DNA of 64,000 nt from Sphingobacterium sp. UGAL515B_05 (GCF_033097525.1 NZ_CP109907.1:6299397-6363396); one strand, 5' to 3'. Shown: positions 15,186 to 24,863, numbered from the stretch's first letter. Made by a program: numbers and translations. Notes: generated from the sequence alone by a model not told the origin.

Positions 15186-18100
15186 TAGAATCGTCCTCCT
15201 AAACTTTTGTTGATTGATTTAAGTTCACTTACCGCTGTATCTAGGCGTTTAACTGTTTCCCCTGTGTTTACTTGAATTGCATTTAATGCGGTCAACTGAT
15301 CTAGCGCAACCGCCAATTGCTTACCCATTGTAATTCCTTGGGATTTGCTTTCATCAAATGACCTTTTTAGCAACTCTGTTTGGGAACGCAAAAGCCCATT
15401 GTTTTCGCTTTGTGTTGCTTCGGTAACTTCTCTTTGAATCGAGCCTTTCAACCCACCTCCAGTAGAAGTGCCATCTTTGCTTAACCCTAACTGTTTGTAA
15501 GCCTCCTCCAATGTCTTTGTGAATTCAGTGCCGGCACCATCAATTTTATCTTTCCATACCGAAAAATTGAAACCCGTCAAAGTGTTGTTGTTGGATTTCA
15601 TGTAGTCAGCAAGTTGGTTCACCATGTCATTTACTATTGGTTCAATCATCTTCAACTTGAGCGAGTTTACCAAAGCATTTTTGATGAATTTATCAAAGGT
15701 TTCATCAAGGGAATCCACGGCACTTTCACCAGCTTCGAATGCAGTAACTAAAGCATCCGCAAGAGAAGCAGAAAGATCCTTAAAAGTAGTTTGAACTAAA
15801 TTTTCTGTAATTGATTTTTGGATATCCTCGATTTGCTTGTTTATCGAATCAATTTCATCGTAATAACCCCGAACTTTTTCCTTATCTGTCCTTTTCTTGT
15901 CTTCCTCGGCTTTAGCCATTTCCGAAAGGATCCGTTGTTGCTCCTTGAGATTGGCAATTGCCTTGTCGCTGTCACTGTAGTAGTTCTCACCTACACTATT
16001 GGAAATTCTGCGCTGCAAAGTATCGTATGCTTTTCCAAGACTGTCCAGTTGGGTTTTGTATGCATCTATCTGTTTTTGAAGCTTCTTATCTTTAGTATTG
16101 AAAAGGTCGAGTGCAGAGGTTAGGGTTTTGATGGATCCACTGATGATTGAAATTGGGTTTCCACTGGCAATCCCAGCCGCTAACTCTCCCATACCTCCAA
16201 CAAGGTTTCCAATTTGATTTACTGTGTTTTGTAAATTGTCGCTAGCGCCAATGGAACCTAACAATCCATTTACATCGCCAATAATTTGTTGAGCATTTTT
16301 AAGATCCGAAGCCAATGCGGTAAACATATCTTTTTGCGCTTGTTTGGCCTGATCGGAATCTTTACCGTATAATTGAACTTGCTCTCTGTACTTTTTCAAA
16401 GCTCCTGTGGATGCAATCCAGGATTTATCTAAGTTTACTTGAGCTTCTGCATTATCAAGTTGAAACGAATCTCTTTCAAAATCCTTGTCAGACATTCCTT
16501 TACCCCGCATCTCCAACAATACTTTCCGTGCCTGAGCTATTGCGTCGAATGCAGCTTTTTTGCCAAGGATAGAAAGTCTATAGAACATTTTTTCCGTATC
16601 GGCTTCACGTTCATATTGTGCAACCAATATTGCGCTTTTCTCTTCTTGCAACGATTTGTGCAATTGGGCCTTCCTTTCCTTACTTGCATTTTCACCCAAA
16701 GCTGAGAAAGCATCTTGATATTTTTTCTCAACTGAAAGTAGTTGATCGTTATAGGTAGAAGAAAGCTTAATAGCGTCTAAATATTGGGAGAGGTTTCTTT
16801 CAGTTTGATCCTTTTCCCAATCAGCCTGCAGCTTTGTAAGCTCAGCCAGGCGTTCTTTTTCAATATCGGCCATTTTGGTAGGATCAGTCTCCAACAACTT
16901 AGACATTTCCTCCTCGATCTTTTGACCAAAGGTTTTAGTGATATCCAACTCAGCGCTATATCTCTCATTAGCTACCCTAACACCATGCTCTCTCTTTAAA
17001 TCCTCGTATTTAGCATAGTTTGAATAATCGTCTTGATATGATTTAAGAAGGTGTGCCGTCTGTTGCTTGTATACCGTATCATTAATAGCCCTCTGTTCTA
17101 TAGGATCAACGTCGCTAACATTTAATGCCGCAACTGGGGTAAATCCTTTCTTCCCTTTATTTTTATTGTTAAACTCAACTATTTTTTTATTTTCTTCCTC
17201 TAGAGTTTTACGAACCTCAGCAAATTTGTCTTTCAAGGCTTGAATTTCGGCCTGATCAGAATCCAGTCTCTTTTTGGCGTACTCGCGGTCAATTTGGAGG
17301 AGTTTCTCATAAGCTCCATTTCTTGAATGGAGAATTTGTTTGTAGAGGTTTTCTTGGGGAGAGGATTTGGTGGTTACATTACCTTTTGAATCACCAAAAA
17401 TGTTTACTCCCATTTTAACGGCGTTTTTTTGTGCTTGCTTAAGGAAATCAGAAGCTATTTTATTTTGGGTAATCTCCGTCTTCTTAGCTTCTTCTATAAC
17501 TGCATTTCTAGTTGCATTACCCATCCTAAGCATATCTTTTTTAGCTTGAGATTCTGCCTTGTTGACATCATATCTAGCGCCTGGCCCAGATAGACCCGGC
17601 ATTCTATTCAATCCATCAACGAATTTTTGCCAACCAGTAAGAGATTCTTCAGGGGATTTAAGTTTTGCCATCTCAGCTTCATAAACTGCCTTGGCTGACT
17701 CCTCTAACGCCTTGTTGGCAGCAGCCTTATATAGGGTCATTTTCACATAATTTTCAGCGTTTTCTGCTAAAAAATTCTCAACCTGTCCAAACGTTTTTAC
17801 TTGACCTGTTACCTGACCTATTGTTTTATTATATTCTTGCAGAACAGATTGCTTTGAGATAATACCTTTTTTGGCTAAAGAAACAGCAAGTTCCAGCGTT
17901 TTGACCTCTGTTACAGCCTTTTTGTATTCAGCACTTTTTAAGCCTTCGTTTAATGATTTTTGACTCTCTTTTAAGGCGTCTATAGCTTTCTTGCCCTTGA
18001 ACAAGGATGAAATCCATTCCCCAATCTCTTTACCGTAAACAGTAAGTAAGGTTATTCCAAGAGACATTGCAGTTTGCCAGCTCAATAAACTCCCTAATAA

Positions 18101-18991
18101 TTGTTTCCAAACAGGAACACCTTTTTTACCAGATGCATTTAGTTCTTCATTTTCAATTCTGATTTTTTTTATCTCGTCCGCAAGAACAGGAAGGTTGTTG
18201 GAAATCGCCATGAACCCCGTTTGAATAGAATAGGTAAATGCAGGAAGTTCGCGAGTCAGTTGGTTGATGCTATTTTGAATACCGTTCCACCCTCTTGCAT
18301 AGTTACCAACGCCTCTTCTAAAATCTCCAAGGCGGTGCTCCACGTTCTCTATCTCTTGCCTCAGGGCTTGATGACGTTCAATCATCTTATTGACAGCAGG
18401 ATTGCTGCCATCCATGGCACCGCCGGTACGAATAATTTCTGCAGTAAGTTGGCTATATTTTATCCTTGCTTCTTGAAGTGAACCAGCAGCTACATTTTCA
18501 AGTTGAACAGCTTGTTTAATATCCCTATTAAGATCTTGAAGAGAAACGGCAACAGCCTTCTGACTTTGGTTAACCGCCGTAAGCGACTTGTTATATTGAT
18601 CAATAGATATCTCACCTTGCTCAAATTGGGTATTTAACGCTTTTTTAGCAGACGTTAGAGAGTCTGACTCTTTTCTTAAGGTTGTATATCTGGTTGCCAA
18701 AGATACAGACGCATCACTGAGTAAACTTAAATTACTCAGTGCGGTCTGTATGGCGTTAAGGTCATTTTCTGATATGGGTGTTTTCGACTTTAAATTCAGC
18801 TGAATTTTCCCAAGGGTATCTAACCTCTTTTTTAAATCATCAATCTTAGATATAAGCTCATCGGCGTTTTTTTGAGCATCCTTAAAACCTAAATCATTTT
18901 TGGAAGATACGCCACTCCCTTTCAACAATTCGCTAATTTTGCGTCTTGCCTCATCCTCATCTATGACTACTTTATACCTTAAATCACCCAT
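15185..18991 (-). CDS. Tail tape measure protein
   Basis: At 1268 aa it is the longest prophage protein. It is dominated by long helical, Gln/Lys/Glu-rich coiled-coil segments with a hydrophobic patch in the middle (TAMSLGITLLTVYGKEIGEW, about residue 310) and another GNLVGGMGELAAGIASG. Tape measures set tail length; at about 1.5 angstroms per residue this predicts a tail of roughly 190 nm. It follows the frameshifted chaperone pair, the standard order. Confidence 0.88.
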   Translation of the reverse strand: MGDLRYKVVIDEDEARRKISELLKGSGVSSKNDLGFKDAQKNADELISKIDDLKKRLDTLGKIQLNLKSKTPISENDLNAIQTALSNLSLLSDASVSLATRYTTLRKESDSLTSAKKALNTQFEQGEISIDQYNKSLTAVNQSQKAVAVSLQDLNRDIKQAVQLENVAAGSLQEARIKYSQLTAEIIRTGGAMDGSNPAVNKMIERHQALRQEIENVEHRLGDFRRGVGNYARGWNGIQNSINQLTRELPAFTYSIQTGFMAISNNLPVLADEIKKIRIENEELNASGKKGVPVWKQLLGSLLSWQTAMSLGITLLTVYGKEIGEWISSLFKGKKAIDALKESQKSLNEGLKSAEYKKAVTEVKTLELAVSLAKKGIISKQSVLQEYNKTIGQVTGQVKTFGQVENFLAENAENYVKMTLYKAAANKALEESAKAVYEAEMAKLKSPEESLTGWQKFVDGLNRMPGLSGPGARYDVNKAESQAKKDMLRMGNATRNAVIEEAKKTEITQNKIASDFLKQAQKNAVKMGVNIFGDSKGNVTTKSSPQENLYKQILHSRNGAYEKLLQIDREYAKKRLDSDQAEIQALKDKFAEVRKTLEEENKKIVEFNNKNKGKKGFTPVAALNVSDVDPIEQRAINDTVYKQQTAHLLKSYQDDYSNYAKYEDLKREHGVRVANERYSAELDITKTFGQKIEEEMSKLLETDPTKMADIEKERLAELTKLQADWEKDQTERNLSQYLDAIKLSSTYNDQLLSVEKKYQDAFSALGENASKERKAQLHKSLQEEKSAILVAQYEREADTEKMFYRLSILGKKAAFDAIAQARKVLLEMRGKGMSDKDFERDSFQLDNAEAQVNLDKSWIASTGALKKYREQVQLYGKDSDQAKQAQKDMFTALASDLKNAQQIIGDVNGLLGSIGASDNLQNTVNQIGNLVGGMGELAAGIASGNPISIISGSIKTLTSALDLFNTKDKKLQKQIDAYKTQLDSLGKAYDTLQRRISNSVGENYYSDSDKAIANLKEQQRILSEMAKAEEDKKRTDKEKVRGYYDEIDSINKQIEDIQKSITENLVQTTFKDLSASLADALVTAFEAGESAVDSLDETFDKFIKNALVNSLKLKMIEPIVNDMVNQLADYMKSNNNTLTGFNFSVWKDKIDGAGTEFTKTLEEAYKQLGLSKDGTSTGGGLKGSIQREVTEATQSENNGLLRSQTELLKRSFDESKSQGITMGKQLAVALDQLTALNAIQVNTGETVKRLDTAVSELKSINKSLGGRF

Positions 18992-19060
18992 AAAGCAAAC
19001 ATAACAAAAGTGATATGTAGGGATAAGACTTTGTGGTTGTCCGATGAGGCAATGACAACG

Positions 19061-19303
19061 TTAACCTAAATCGTTCAATATTTGAAACATATCACCTTCT
19101 TTTACCTCGCTCTCTGTACTGGATAAGTTTCGTACTCCATCTTCTTCTAAAGTGGGCATCACAAGGCTGTATAACAAAAGATTCTGGTAACTAATCCTCC
19201 ACTTAATATCCCATTCACTCCATCCTTTGGAAAGAATAGCTGAGTTAATTATTATTGACCAGCAGCTTCCGGATCCTGGGTAAGACTTAGATTTAGGCTT
19301 TTT
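19061..19303 (-). CDS. Tail assembly chaperone extension, reached by -1 frameshift (GT-type)
   Basis: No start codon suits this frame, yet it stays open for about 81 codons from 19303 to TAA 19063-19061. It sits between the short chaperone and the tape measure, where lambda-type G/GT frameshifts occur. It overlaps the 0-frame end of the 19252-19734 gene. In the overlap a run A-AAA-AAG (about 19304-19298) gives a place for a -1 slip (CTA AAA AGC read on as AAA AAG CCT). The extension reads KKPKSKSYPGSG... WSEWDIKWRISYQNLLL. The slip site is a guess; the reading frame is visible. Confidence 0.65.
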   Translation of the reverse strand, partial: KKPKSKSYPGSGSCWSIIINSAILSKGWSEWDIKWRISYQNLLLYSLVMPTLEEDGVRNLSSTESEVKEGDMFQILNDLG

Positions 19304-19734
19304 AGCAAAACCATAATATCGAAAAAAGCCCCAAGGTCTAACCTCCCGTAGACCTTCTCAACCATTTCGTTTAACTCAACATAGGTAAATTCAAATGATA
19401 TAGCCCTGAGAAGGCTTTCGGATGGCATCTTGTCGTAAGGAGATGTCGCTAATCCGATGACTTTAGCAAGCTTATTGGTGTTGTGCTTTATAAGCTTGGT
19501 AATCTGATCAGAGTGGTTTAGATTTTCGATTTGCTCTTTGCCGTACATTTCATCTAACTCTGCTGCGATCAATTGTACTTTACCAATTGGTATTCCTTTT
19601 AACTCTAATCGAATTTCTTTGGTGAAACCTAAGATAGACCCGAGTATGCCAAACTTGCTTACCTTTACCGACCCTAAATATATACCGGTATCAGTAATAG
19701 TTTCCGCTATTTTTCTTTGTGTAATTTCTTGCAT
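19252..19734 (-). CDS. Tail assembly chaperone (G-like)
   Basis: The 160 aa helical protein lies between the major tail protein and tape measure. Its end overlaps an open -1 frame, the mark of the G/GT chaperone pair that coats the tape measure before tube assembly. The sequence around residues 106-155 (SFEFTYVELNEMVEKVYGRLDL... MVLLKSLNLSL) is typical helical chaperone composition. Family membership is inferred from gene order and the frameshift arrangement. Confidence 0.65.
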   Translation of the reverse strand: MQEITQRKIAETITDTGIYLGSVKVSKFGILGSILGFTKEIRLELKGIPIGKVQLIAAELDEMYGKEQIENLNHSDQITKLIKHNTNKLAKVIGLATSPYDKMPSESLLRAISFEFTYVELNEMVEKVYGRLDLGAFFDIMVLLKSLNLSLTQDPEAAGQ

Positions 19735-19762
19735 TTTGGAAAGGTAAATGGCGAATTGCCGT

Positions 19763-19813
19763 TAAAAATAACCCCTACTCGCCAACCTTTTCCACAAGAG
19801 TGGTTTTCGGGGT
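19763..19813 (-). terminator. Leftward terminator after the major tail protein gene
   Basis: ACCCC (19771-19775) pairs with GGGGT (19809-19813), with inner CCAC/GTGG pairing. Read leftward the stem is followed by TTATTTTTAA. Partial termination here would keep the tail tube protein more abundant than chaperones and tape measure. Confidence 0.5.
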
Positions 19814-19830
19814 AAAAACGTGGACTGTGG

Positions 19831-20376
19831 TTATGCCACAGCAACTTTTTCGTAATACCATGGAGATACCGCTACCCCAGTTGCATTTGTAACTGCTTGC
19901 GCTTCAGCAGTAAAACCCAAGGCAACGAAAGCATCCCCCTCTTTGGTCATTGCATTCTCAATCCTACCAATTACAGAGCCATTTAAGATAACGAAAACCA
20001 TTTTGAATCCGTTCCAAGGTTTGCTTGTAACACGAACAGCAAGATTAACTTGCGCGGCACCATCAATAGGAGCTTCAAATTTGGTCGTGGCGGTAGAAGC
20101 AGCATCTCCTTTGAGTACGAGATCAGCCATTTTTGGATCTAAATTCAAAAATTTTGCTGTAACACTCGCTCCGTCTCCTTCTTCCCCTACAATTGCAAAA
20201 ATACCCGCCTTGTCTTCAACCTTTACTTTGGTCAAGGTTTTTTCTGGGATGTTCAATGTCGCAGATCCCATCTCAATGTTTTCCCCTTTAACCCAACCTG
20301 TGTCCGGTAGAGTCCCATCCGCACTTACTGGCGCAAACTCAATTGACTCAACGCCTTTTACAATAAATTGTGCCAT
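19831..20376 (-). CDS. Major tail (tube) protein
   Basis: The 181 aa beta-rich protein begins MAQFIVKGVESIEFAPV and carries the pattern TLNIPEKTLTKVKVEDKAG, typical of tail-tube subunits. It stands after the tail-terminator gene and before the chaperone pair. It has its own structured leader upstream (20384-20432) and a terminator downstream, consistent with separate high-level expression. Confidence 0.75.
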   Translation of the reverse strand: MAQFIVKGVESIEFAPVSADGTLPDTGWVKGENIEMGSATLNIPEKTLTKVKVEDKAGIFAIVGEEGDGASVTAKFLNLDPKMADLVLKGDAASTATTKFEAPIDGAAQVNLAVRVTSKPWNGFKMVFVILNGSVIGRIENAMTKEGDAFVALGFTAEAQAVTNATGVAVSPWYYEKVAVA

Positions 20377-20383
20377 ATATAAA

Positions 20384-20432
20384 TTCTTTGTTAGAGATCA
20401 ACGAGAAGCATTTTGCCCTGCTGCTCGCCGAT
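20384..20432 (-). promoter_or_regulatory. Leader RNA element, copy A
   Basis: Plus-strand TTCTTTGTTAGAGA (20384-20397) and TTTTGCCCTGC (20411-20421) match the other four copies in spacing and sequence. The stem (CGAG...AGCA with TGCT...CTCG) is the least perfect of the set. It precedes the major tail protein start by 7 bases. Confidence 0.5.
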
Positions 20433-20462
20433 AGTTAATATTCTATTTTTTAGTAGCCTGTG

Positions 20463-20897
20463 TTAATAATCCGTCCGCAGGAAATTATAGTTCACTTGAA
20501 TATTATAATACCAATCCGTGTTAAATCCCTTCAATTCCCCCGGATTACGCAGAGAAAGAGAAAAATCAAAACCATGATAATCATCTAATGCAGCAACAAT
20601 CGCAGCACCGACGGTATACATCCGCGTGACGTCAGGTTGAGTATTGTCTTTTGCTGTTGGATTTTCAGCGGTTTGATTCTTAAGATTTGGAACATGAACG
20701 TTTATGTTGAAAATTCCCCATTGCTTTTGCTCAGCATCGTATATCAACGAGTTGGTGATGATGTCCTCTTTGGTTGATCCCAAACGGCGCTGAGCTGTCC
20801 GAAGTTCACCTGTAATCATCGAGGGAATACCAGCGACAATAAGAACGCCTTGAATATCATTCATTGCATCGAACACACTCTTTATCGTCTTCCTCAT
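20463..20897 (-). CDS. Tail terminator/neck protein (inferred)
   Basis: The 144 aa product lies between the gp10-like neck gene (4-base overlap) and the major tail protein, where tail terminators are found. It has an alpha/beta composition with a terminal aromatic stretch WYYNIQVNYNFLRTDY. The assignment is by position only. Confidence 0.5.
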   Translation of the reverse strand: MRKTIKSVFDAMNDIQGVLIVAGIPSMITGELRTAQRRLGSTKEDIITNSLIYDAEQKQWGIFNINVHVPNLKNQTAENPTAKDNTQPDVTRMYTVGAAIVAALDDYHGFDFSLSLRNPGELKGFNTDWYYNIQVNYNFLRTDY

Positions 20898-21349
20898 ACA
20901 CTTATCCTTTCAAAGGCTTTATCTACCACTTTTTCAAGTTCATTTTGTGCCAACGTAATAACTGTTAAACCTCTCCCTTCAACCCATCCTGCATACTCTT
21001 TCCCAGCCACAACGATAATACCCCAACCCTTTGATGTTCTTAATTGAGCGTAAGCAAGTTCTCTGCCTTCCTTTAATCCTGGCTCTTTGTCAGTTCCATA
21101 TGGACTTAGCTCAAAATCTTCAAATAGAACTTTACCATCTTTAAAGATTATCCCACCTGTACTGGAACGAAGTTGCCCTGTCTGATCGTCATATCCTCCA
21201 CCCATCCTCATTGTAGCACGTTGAATTTTCAAAGCTTCTGCTAAGACCATTTTGAATTGTTCAAGAGTTTCCGCTTCCACTCTTCTGAACTCCTCATCAA
21301 CAATAGCGTCTATTTCCGCTGGGGTCATATCTAATTCGAGTCTAAACAT
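20894..21349 (-). CDS. HK97 gp10-like neck protein
   Basis: The 151 aa protein has a helical N-terminus (AEIDAIVDEEFRRVEAETLEQF) and a C-terminal segment with WGIIVVAGKEYAGWVEGRG. That is close to the usual form of gp10-family neck proteins, in which a Y-A-x-x-V/W-E-x-G motif recurs. It would sit between connector and tail terminator. Confidence 0.65.
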   Translation of the reverse strand: MFRLELDMTPAEIDAIVDEEFRRVEAETLEQFKMVLAEALKIQRATMRMGGGYDDQTGQLRSSTGGIIFKDGKVLFEDFELSPYGTDKEPGLKEGRELAYAQLRTSKGWGIIVVAGKEYAGWVEGRGLTVITLAQNELEKVVDKAFERISV

Positions 21350-21360
21350 ACTTCAAGGCG

Positions 21361-21645
21361 CTATACATATCCTTTGCAATGAAAACTTCCATGATGAAAT
21401 AAAGCAATGGGTTCTTGCCAAACTATCACATTACCCCTGTCGTCATATGCAGTAACCAGTTCACCAATCAATAATTGAGGGGTGTCCTCTGGAAATGCTA
21501 TAACATACGAAACATCGACTTCAACACCATCTTTTACCTTTTTCAATCCGGTTCCTTTAGAAGGTACAAATCGACAAGGCAGCCCCTGCTCCTTGGTTTC
21601 ACCTTCTCTCACTAATATATCAGGATATTGTCCTTCGAAATTCAT
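21361..21645 (-). CDS. Head-closure-type small protein
   Basis: The 94 aa beta-rich protein contains GVEVDVSYVIAFPEDTPQLLIGE and VTAYDDRGNVIVW, resembling head-closure proteins that cap the portal. It lies between the connector-like and gp10-like genes. The assignment is by composition and position. Confidence 0.45.
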   Translation of the reverse strand: MNFEGQYPDILVREGETKEQGLPCRFVPSKGTGLKKVKDGVEVDVSYVIAFPEDTPQLLIGELVTAYDDRGNVIVWQEPIALFHHGSFHCKGYV

Positions 21646-21665
21646 ACTTTTCCCCTCTTTCTTGT

Positions 21666-21995
21666 TTAGTGAGTATTTGAAAGGTCAACAAAACCCGATG
21701 TAACTGGCGTTTCATCAATCCCCCAACGGAGCAACAACCTGAGCCGTAAAGCTTCCAACGCTGTAGCATCCTGCTGGGTTAGTTGGTAATCCAATTCCTT
21801 GACAGATTTAGGCCGTGTTAAAAGGAAATCAATCAACCCTGCCCGGGAAAGATCCAATGCTTTAGTCTGATCTTGATTTTGGGGCTCACGTTCCGCTACA
21901 GGATCCAACCCATTTTCCGCCAACATCATTTCAACCGTTGCATCAGGGAACTTAAACCCCATCGATGACACTAAGACTTCCTTTACACTTGCCAT
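21666..21995 (-). CDS. Head-tail connector-like protein, 109 aa
   Basis: This small, mainly helical protein comes after the capsid genes, with the sequence YQLTQQDATALEALRLRLLLRWG and an acidic N-terminus. The order capsid, small gene, this gene, head closure, gp10 suggests a gp6-like adaptor. No signature motif was seen. Confidence 0.45.
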   Translation of the reverse strand: MASVKEVLVSSMGFKFPDATVEMMLAENGLDPVAEREPQNQDQTKALDLSRAGLIDFLLTRPKSVKELDYQLTQQDATALEALRLRLLLRWGIDETPVTSGFVDLSNTH

Positions 21996-22014
21996 ATTAT
22001 CTAAATACGGGTAA

Positions 22015-22401
22015 TTACCCTTTCTTTACCAAACCACGTTCAACACACAAATCCAAACGATCCTGAGGAAAATGAGACACATCATCACCTTCAACCCATT
22101 TCTGGCTGAAATTATCTTTATCGGCAAATGGAGCGATGACAGTGTATTTTTTCTTTACTGGTTTGGTTTCGCCTTTTCCCTTAAAAGCTGCAGCATCCTT
22201 CTGCGCACGTTCGTCAGCTTTGGCTTTAGCATCTTCTGGAATCTCTACCTCATCGCCAACTTTAATACCTCGTTTTTCAAGGTCAGGGTTGTGTTTTAGA
22301 TCCGATTCCGTGACGATATGTTTAACCAACTTCGGCCCACCTTGTGGATCAGTTGAAGAAGCACCGGATTGTACCCCTGCTTTATTTTCTTGATCTGCCA
22401 T
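22015..22401 (-). CDS. Hypothetical head-module protein, 128 aa
   Basis: A low-complexity charged first half (Ala/Lys/Asp-rich) is followed by a folded-looking end (KKYTVIAPFADKDNFSQKWVEGDDVSHFPQDRLDLCVERGLV). This resembles the small SH3-like mu-type structural proteins next to capsid genes. Its start overlaps the capsid stop by 1 base. Confidence 0.5.
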   Translation of the reverse strand: MADQENKAGVQSGASSTDPQGGPKLVKHIVTESDLKHNPDLEKRGIKVGDEVEIPEDAKAKADERAQKDAAAFKGKGETKPVKKKYTVIAPFADKDNFSQKWVEGDDVSHFPQDRLDLCVERGLVKKG

Positions 22402-23483
22402 TATGCTTGTACAGTTTTAGTGTCCAATTGGAAAATCTCGTTTACGTTGTTAATGACAGGAACGTTGCGCGCCTGGATATCAGTAAACTCTCCGAAAGGT
22501 TTGTGTGTAACGTATTTCGAAAGTAAAGCTCCGTGTTCACCTTGGCGGTACTCAACTGCTTTAGATTGGTGATCTGCTTCAACAGGCTTTTTCCATACCA
22601 ACTGCCCTACAACTAAGTCTGGGTGTAAAATAGCTTTACCTTCGTCCCAGGCTTTCACTGTTTTCTTCACTCCATCTTTTTCAAACTTAATTGAGCGATT
22701 TACAACGATCAACTTCACTCCCAACTCTTCTTCCAAAAATGAAGGGAAGTTTTTATTTGATGGTGATGGCTTAGTGTCACTAAAATTTCCATTAGCCACA
22801 GCGTACAAATCCTTAACCTCATTGCATCGGCGAGCGATATCTAAAGAAGTCTTATCAATGGTAATGTAACTAATTGTGATTCCTAATGCGTCAGCTTTGT
22901 CAATCTCCCTCTGTAAATCCGCTACAGGGGTCATTGTAGCTAAATTTGCATTCGACCAAACAACCGGCACGCCAGCTTGGTTGATGTATCCGTAATTCAC
23001 ACGTACACCAGTACCTGCATTATCATTATCTGTCAACGCAATACCGCTTGAAAAACCACGGAGGAATAAATACTCCTTTTGTTCTTCCACCCCGACAATA
23101 CAACGTTTAGTGTCATCAAAAATCTCCGTGACAATATCCTTGATATCCGCATTCTTAGCAAGCATTGTATCAACTTGGTCGAGTTGATTCTCGTTCATTT
23201 TCAACTCCATACCAAGCTTCGGAATATCTCCGGAAACAGATCCCATTGATGGACGTAATTTCAATGGTAATGGGGAATCCATTGCTACAACATCAGCAGC
23301 AACGTTTTGGTTATCTGCCAACAATGATGTCCATTTCCCATCGACGGAAGGTTTTGGCGTCAACATCTGTTTGTACAGATACTTTGGCGCATTTTTCTCA
23401 CCATTGATGGTTTTGTAAACAGAAGCAATAAACCCTGTAAAGTACTTCTGAATGTATTTAATAAATTGTGTTTGCTCTGCCAT
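22401..23483 (-). CDS. Major capsid protein (HK97-fold, inferred)
   Basis: The 360 aa protein lies between the decoration-like and connector genes. The N-terminal half is helical, and the P-domain-like region includes GVEEQKEYLFLRGFSSG, consistent with a long spine helix. The region with WSNANLATMTPVADLQREIDKADALG is typical of Bacteroidota phage capsid proteins. It ends one base into the next frame in a compact head operon. Confidence 0.75.
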   Translation of the reverse strand: MAEQTQFIKYIQKYFTGFIASVYKTINGEKNAPKYLYKQMLTPKPSVDGKWTSLLADNQNVAADVVAMDSPLPLKLRPSMGSVSGDIPKLGMELKMNENQLDQVDTMLAKNADIKDIVTEIFDDTKRCIVGVEEQKEYLFLRGFSSGIALTDNDNAGTGVRVNYGYINQAGVPVVWSNANLATMTPVADLQREIDKADALGITISYITIDKTSLDIARRCNEVKDLYAVANGNFSDTKPSPSNKNFPSFLEEELGVKLIVVNRSIKFEKDGVKKTVKAWDEGKAILHPDLVVGQLVWKKPVEADHQSKAVEYRQGEHGALLSKYVTHKPFGEFTDIQARNVPVINNVNEIFQLDTKTVQA

Positions 23484-23893
23484 TATGCCAAATCTGATCT
23501 AAATTTAACCTCGTTGTTTAATGCCGTAAGAAACGCTGCTTTGATTGTAGCTACCGGGAATGGCGAAGCCACTTCGTTTACATATCCTTCGATCATAACA
23601 CCAGCGAACGGACGTTTTTTAAGGATCGTAGCGACTAAAACACCTGCATACTCATGGTCTGCCGGTAAAGCAGAATAAGCCGTTGCGCCAGCATTCAAAG
23701 GCATCGGTTTATAATTACCTGTAGCTGTTTCTTTAATTAAGATGTGACCAGCATTAATCACATCAGGAGCGAATCCAGTAACGTCTAATGTTTTACCTCC
23801 AGGAATACAATATTGATTATGAATAATAACAATGCTGTCCTTCGAGGTATCTACGTTAATCTGTTCGTCCACTAAGTTTGCTTGAACTGCCAT
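23483..23893 (-). CDS. Head decoration-like protein
   Basis: The 136 aa beta-rich, Gly/Ala-rich protein contains GHILIKETATGNYKPMPLN and ADHEYAGVLVATI. That layout is the same as head decoration proteins of the lambda gpD type, which stabilise capsids. It sits directly upstream of the capsid gene with 1 base shared. Confidence 0.6.
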   Translation of the reverse strand: MAVQANLVDEQINVDTSKDSIVIIHNQYCIPGGKTLDVTGFAPDVINAGHILIKETATGNYKPMPLNAGATAYSALPADHEYAGVLVATILKKRPFAGVMIEGYVNEVASPFPVATIKAAFLTALNNEVKFRSDLA

Positions 23894-23898
23894 TTGTT

Positions 23899-24561
23899 TT
23901 AAATTTTAATGTCTCCAAATAGCTTGTCTACCTCAGCCTGTGAAGCTTCAGCGACTTTGCCATCTTTACCTACACTTGAAAATGGACTATCTTTCCCCAA
24001 TTTACTTTCAGCTTGCGTTTGCGTATGGTTAGCAAAGTCGGTTTCAACATCAGTTAGATAAGTAGTGAAGTCCTCATCAGTAGCAAAGCTCATACGACTG
24101 AAATCGCGTAATACTTTTGCGCTATAATCCTTATCAGCATTAGCCAACTTGCCCAAGATGAGCGATTGGCGATCTGTAACAATCTTTTCGCTTTTCAACG
24201 CTTGAACAGTTTCTGTCAACGTTTTATTACCATCAATAATAGCCTTGGCCCATGAAGGCACTTCTTCGCTTGCCGCAGGAGCTGGAACAGGTGTTGGTTC
24301 AGGTGGCGTAGGTTGTGGTGCTGGAGTTGGTGTTTTTAATTTATCCAATTCCGCTTGTACGCTCCTTGCACGATCATCATCCTTAGCCAAATCTGTAAAT
24401 GGCAAGTATTCATTGATCGCTCCCATCTTTGCTTCCAATTCCTCTTCTGTTGTAACTTTACCTTCAAATCGTTTTGCCAACTCATCTACACGAGCTGATG
24501 AAAGTTGAGCGCCCCCAAACTTAGTTTGAAGTAATGCTCTAATTGCTTTTTTGATATCCAT
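23899..24561 (-). CDS. Scaffolding-like protein
   Basis: The 220 aa acidic protein has a helical N-terminus, a Pro/Thr-rich linker (PTPAPQPTPPEPTPVPAP, about residues 78-95) and a helical C-terminus. This composition and its place ahead of decoration and capsid genes fit a capsid scaffold. No protease motif was found. The gene is the first of the distal head operon, after the accessory island. Confidence 0.6.
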   Translation of the reverse strand: MDIKKAIRALLQTKFGGAQLSSARVDELAKRFEGKVTTEEELEAKMGAINEYLPFTDLAKDDDRARSVQAELDKLKTPTPAPQPTPPEPTPVPAPAASEEVPSWAKAIIDGNKTLTETVQALKSEKIVTDRQSLILGKLANADKDYSAKVLRDFSRMSFATDEDFTTYLTDVETDFANHTQTQAESKLGKDSPFSSVGKDGKVAEASQAEVDKLFGDIKI

Positions 24562-24757
24562 TTGTCTTTGTTTTTACCAGTGTCTACCCATATCGAATGG
24601 CCTTTCTAAATAGTTAGAACCCGATATAGACAAATATCGCTTACGGAAGTGGTGAAGGGAAATAGTCGTAGTTGTCTTTGGGTAGTTTGACAACATGGAG
24701 TTTGGTAGGTGCGGGAAGTGCTCGGATATGAAAACATAACACAACATATCATAAATG

Positions 24758-24788
24758 TTTGGTTTGTTTAAAAAGTTTGTTATATTTG
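24758..24788 (+). promoter_or_regulatory. Rightward prophage promoter with phased repeats
   Basis: TTTG (24758-24761), 19 bases and TATATTTG (24781-24788) match the Bacteroidota consensus exactly. The spacer holds GTTT units about 9 bases apart, as in the other four prophage promoters. It would drive the lipoprotein gene at 24864. Confidence 0.75.
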
Positions 24789-24863
24789 GGGAATGGTTTC
24801 GCGCTTTTGGTTCGACGTTCTTTGAATGTATTTTTTATCTTTGGTTTTAAAGCAAAATCGATT

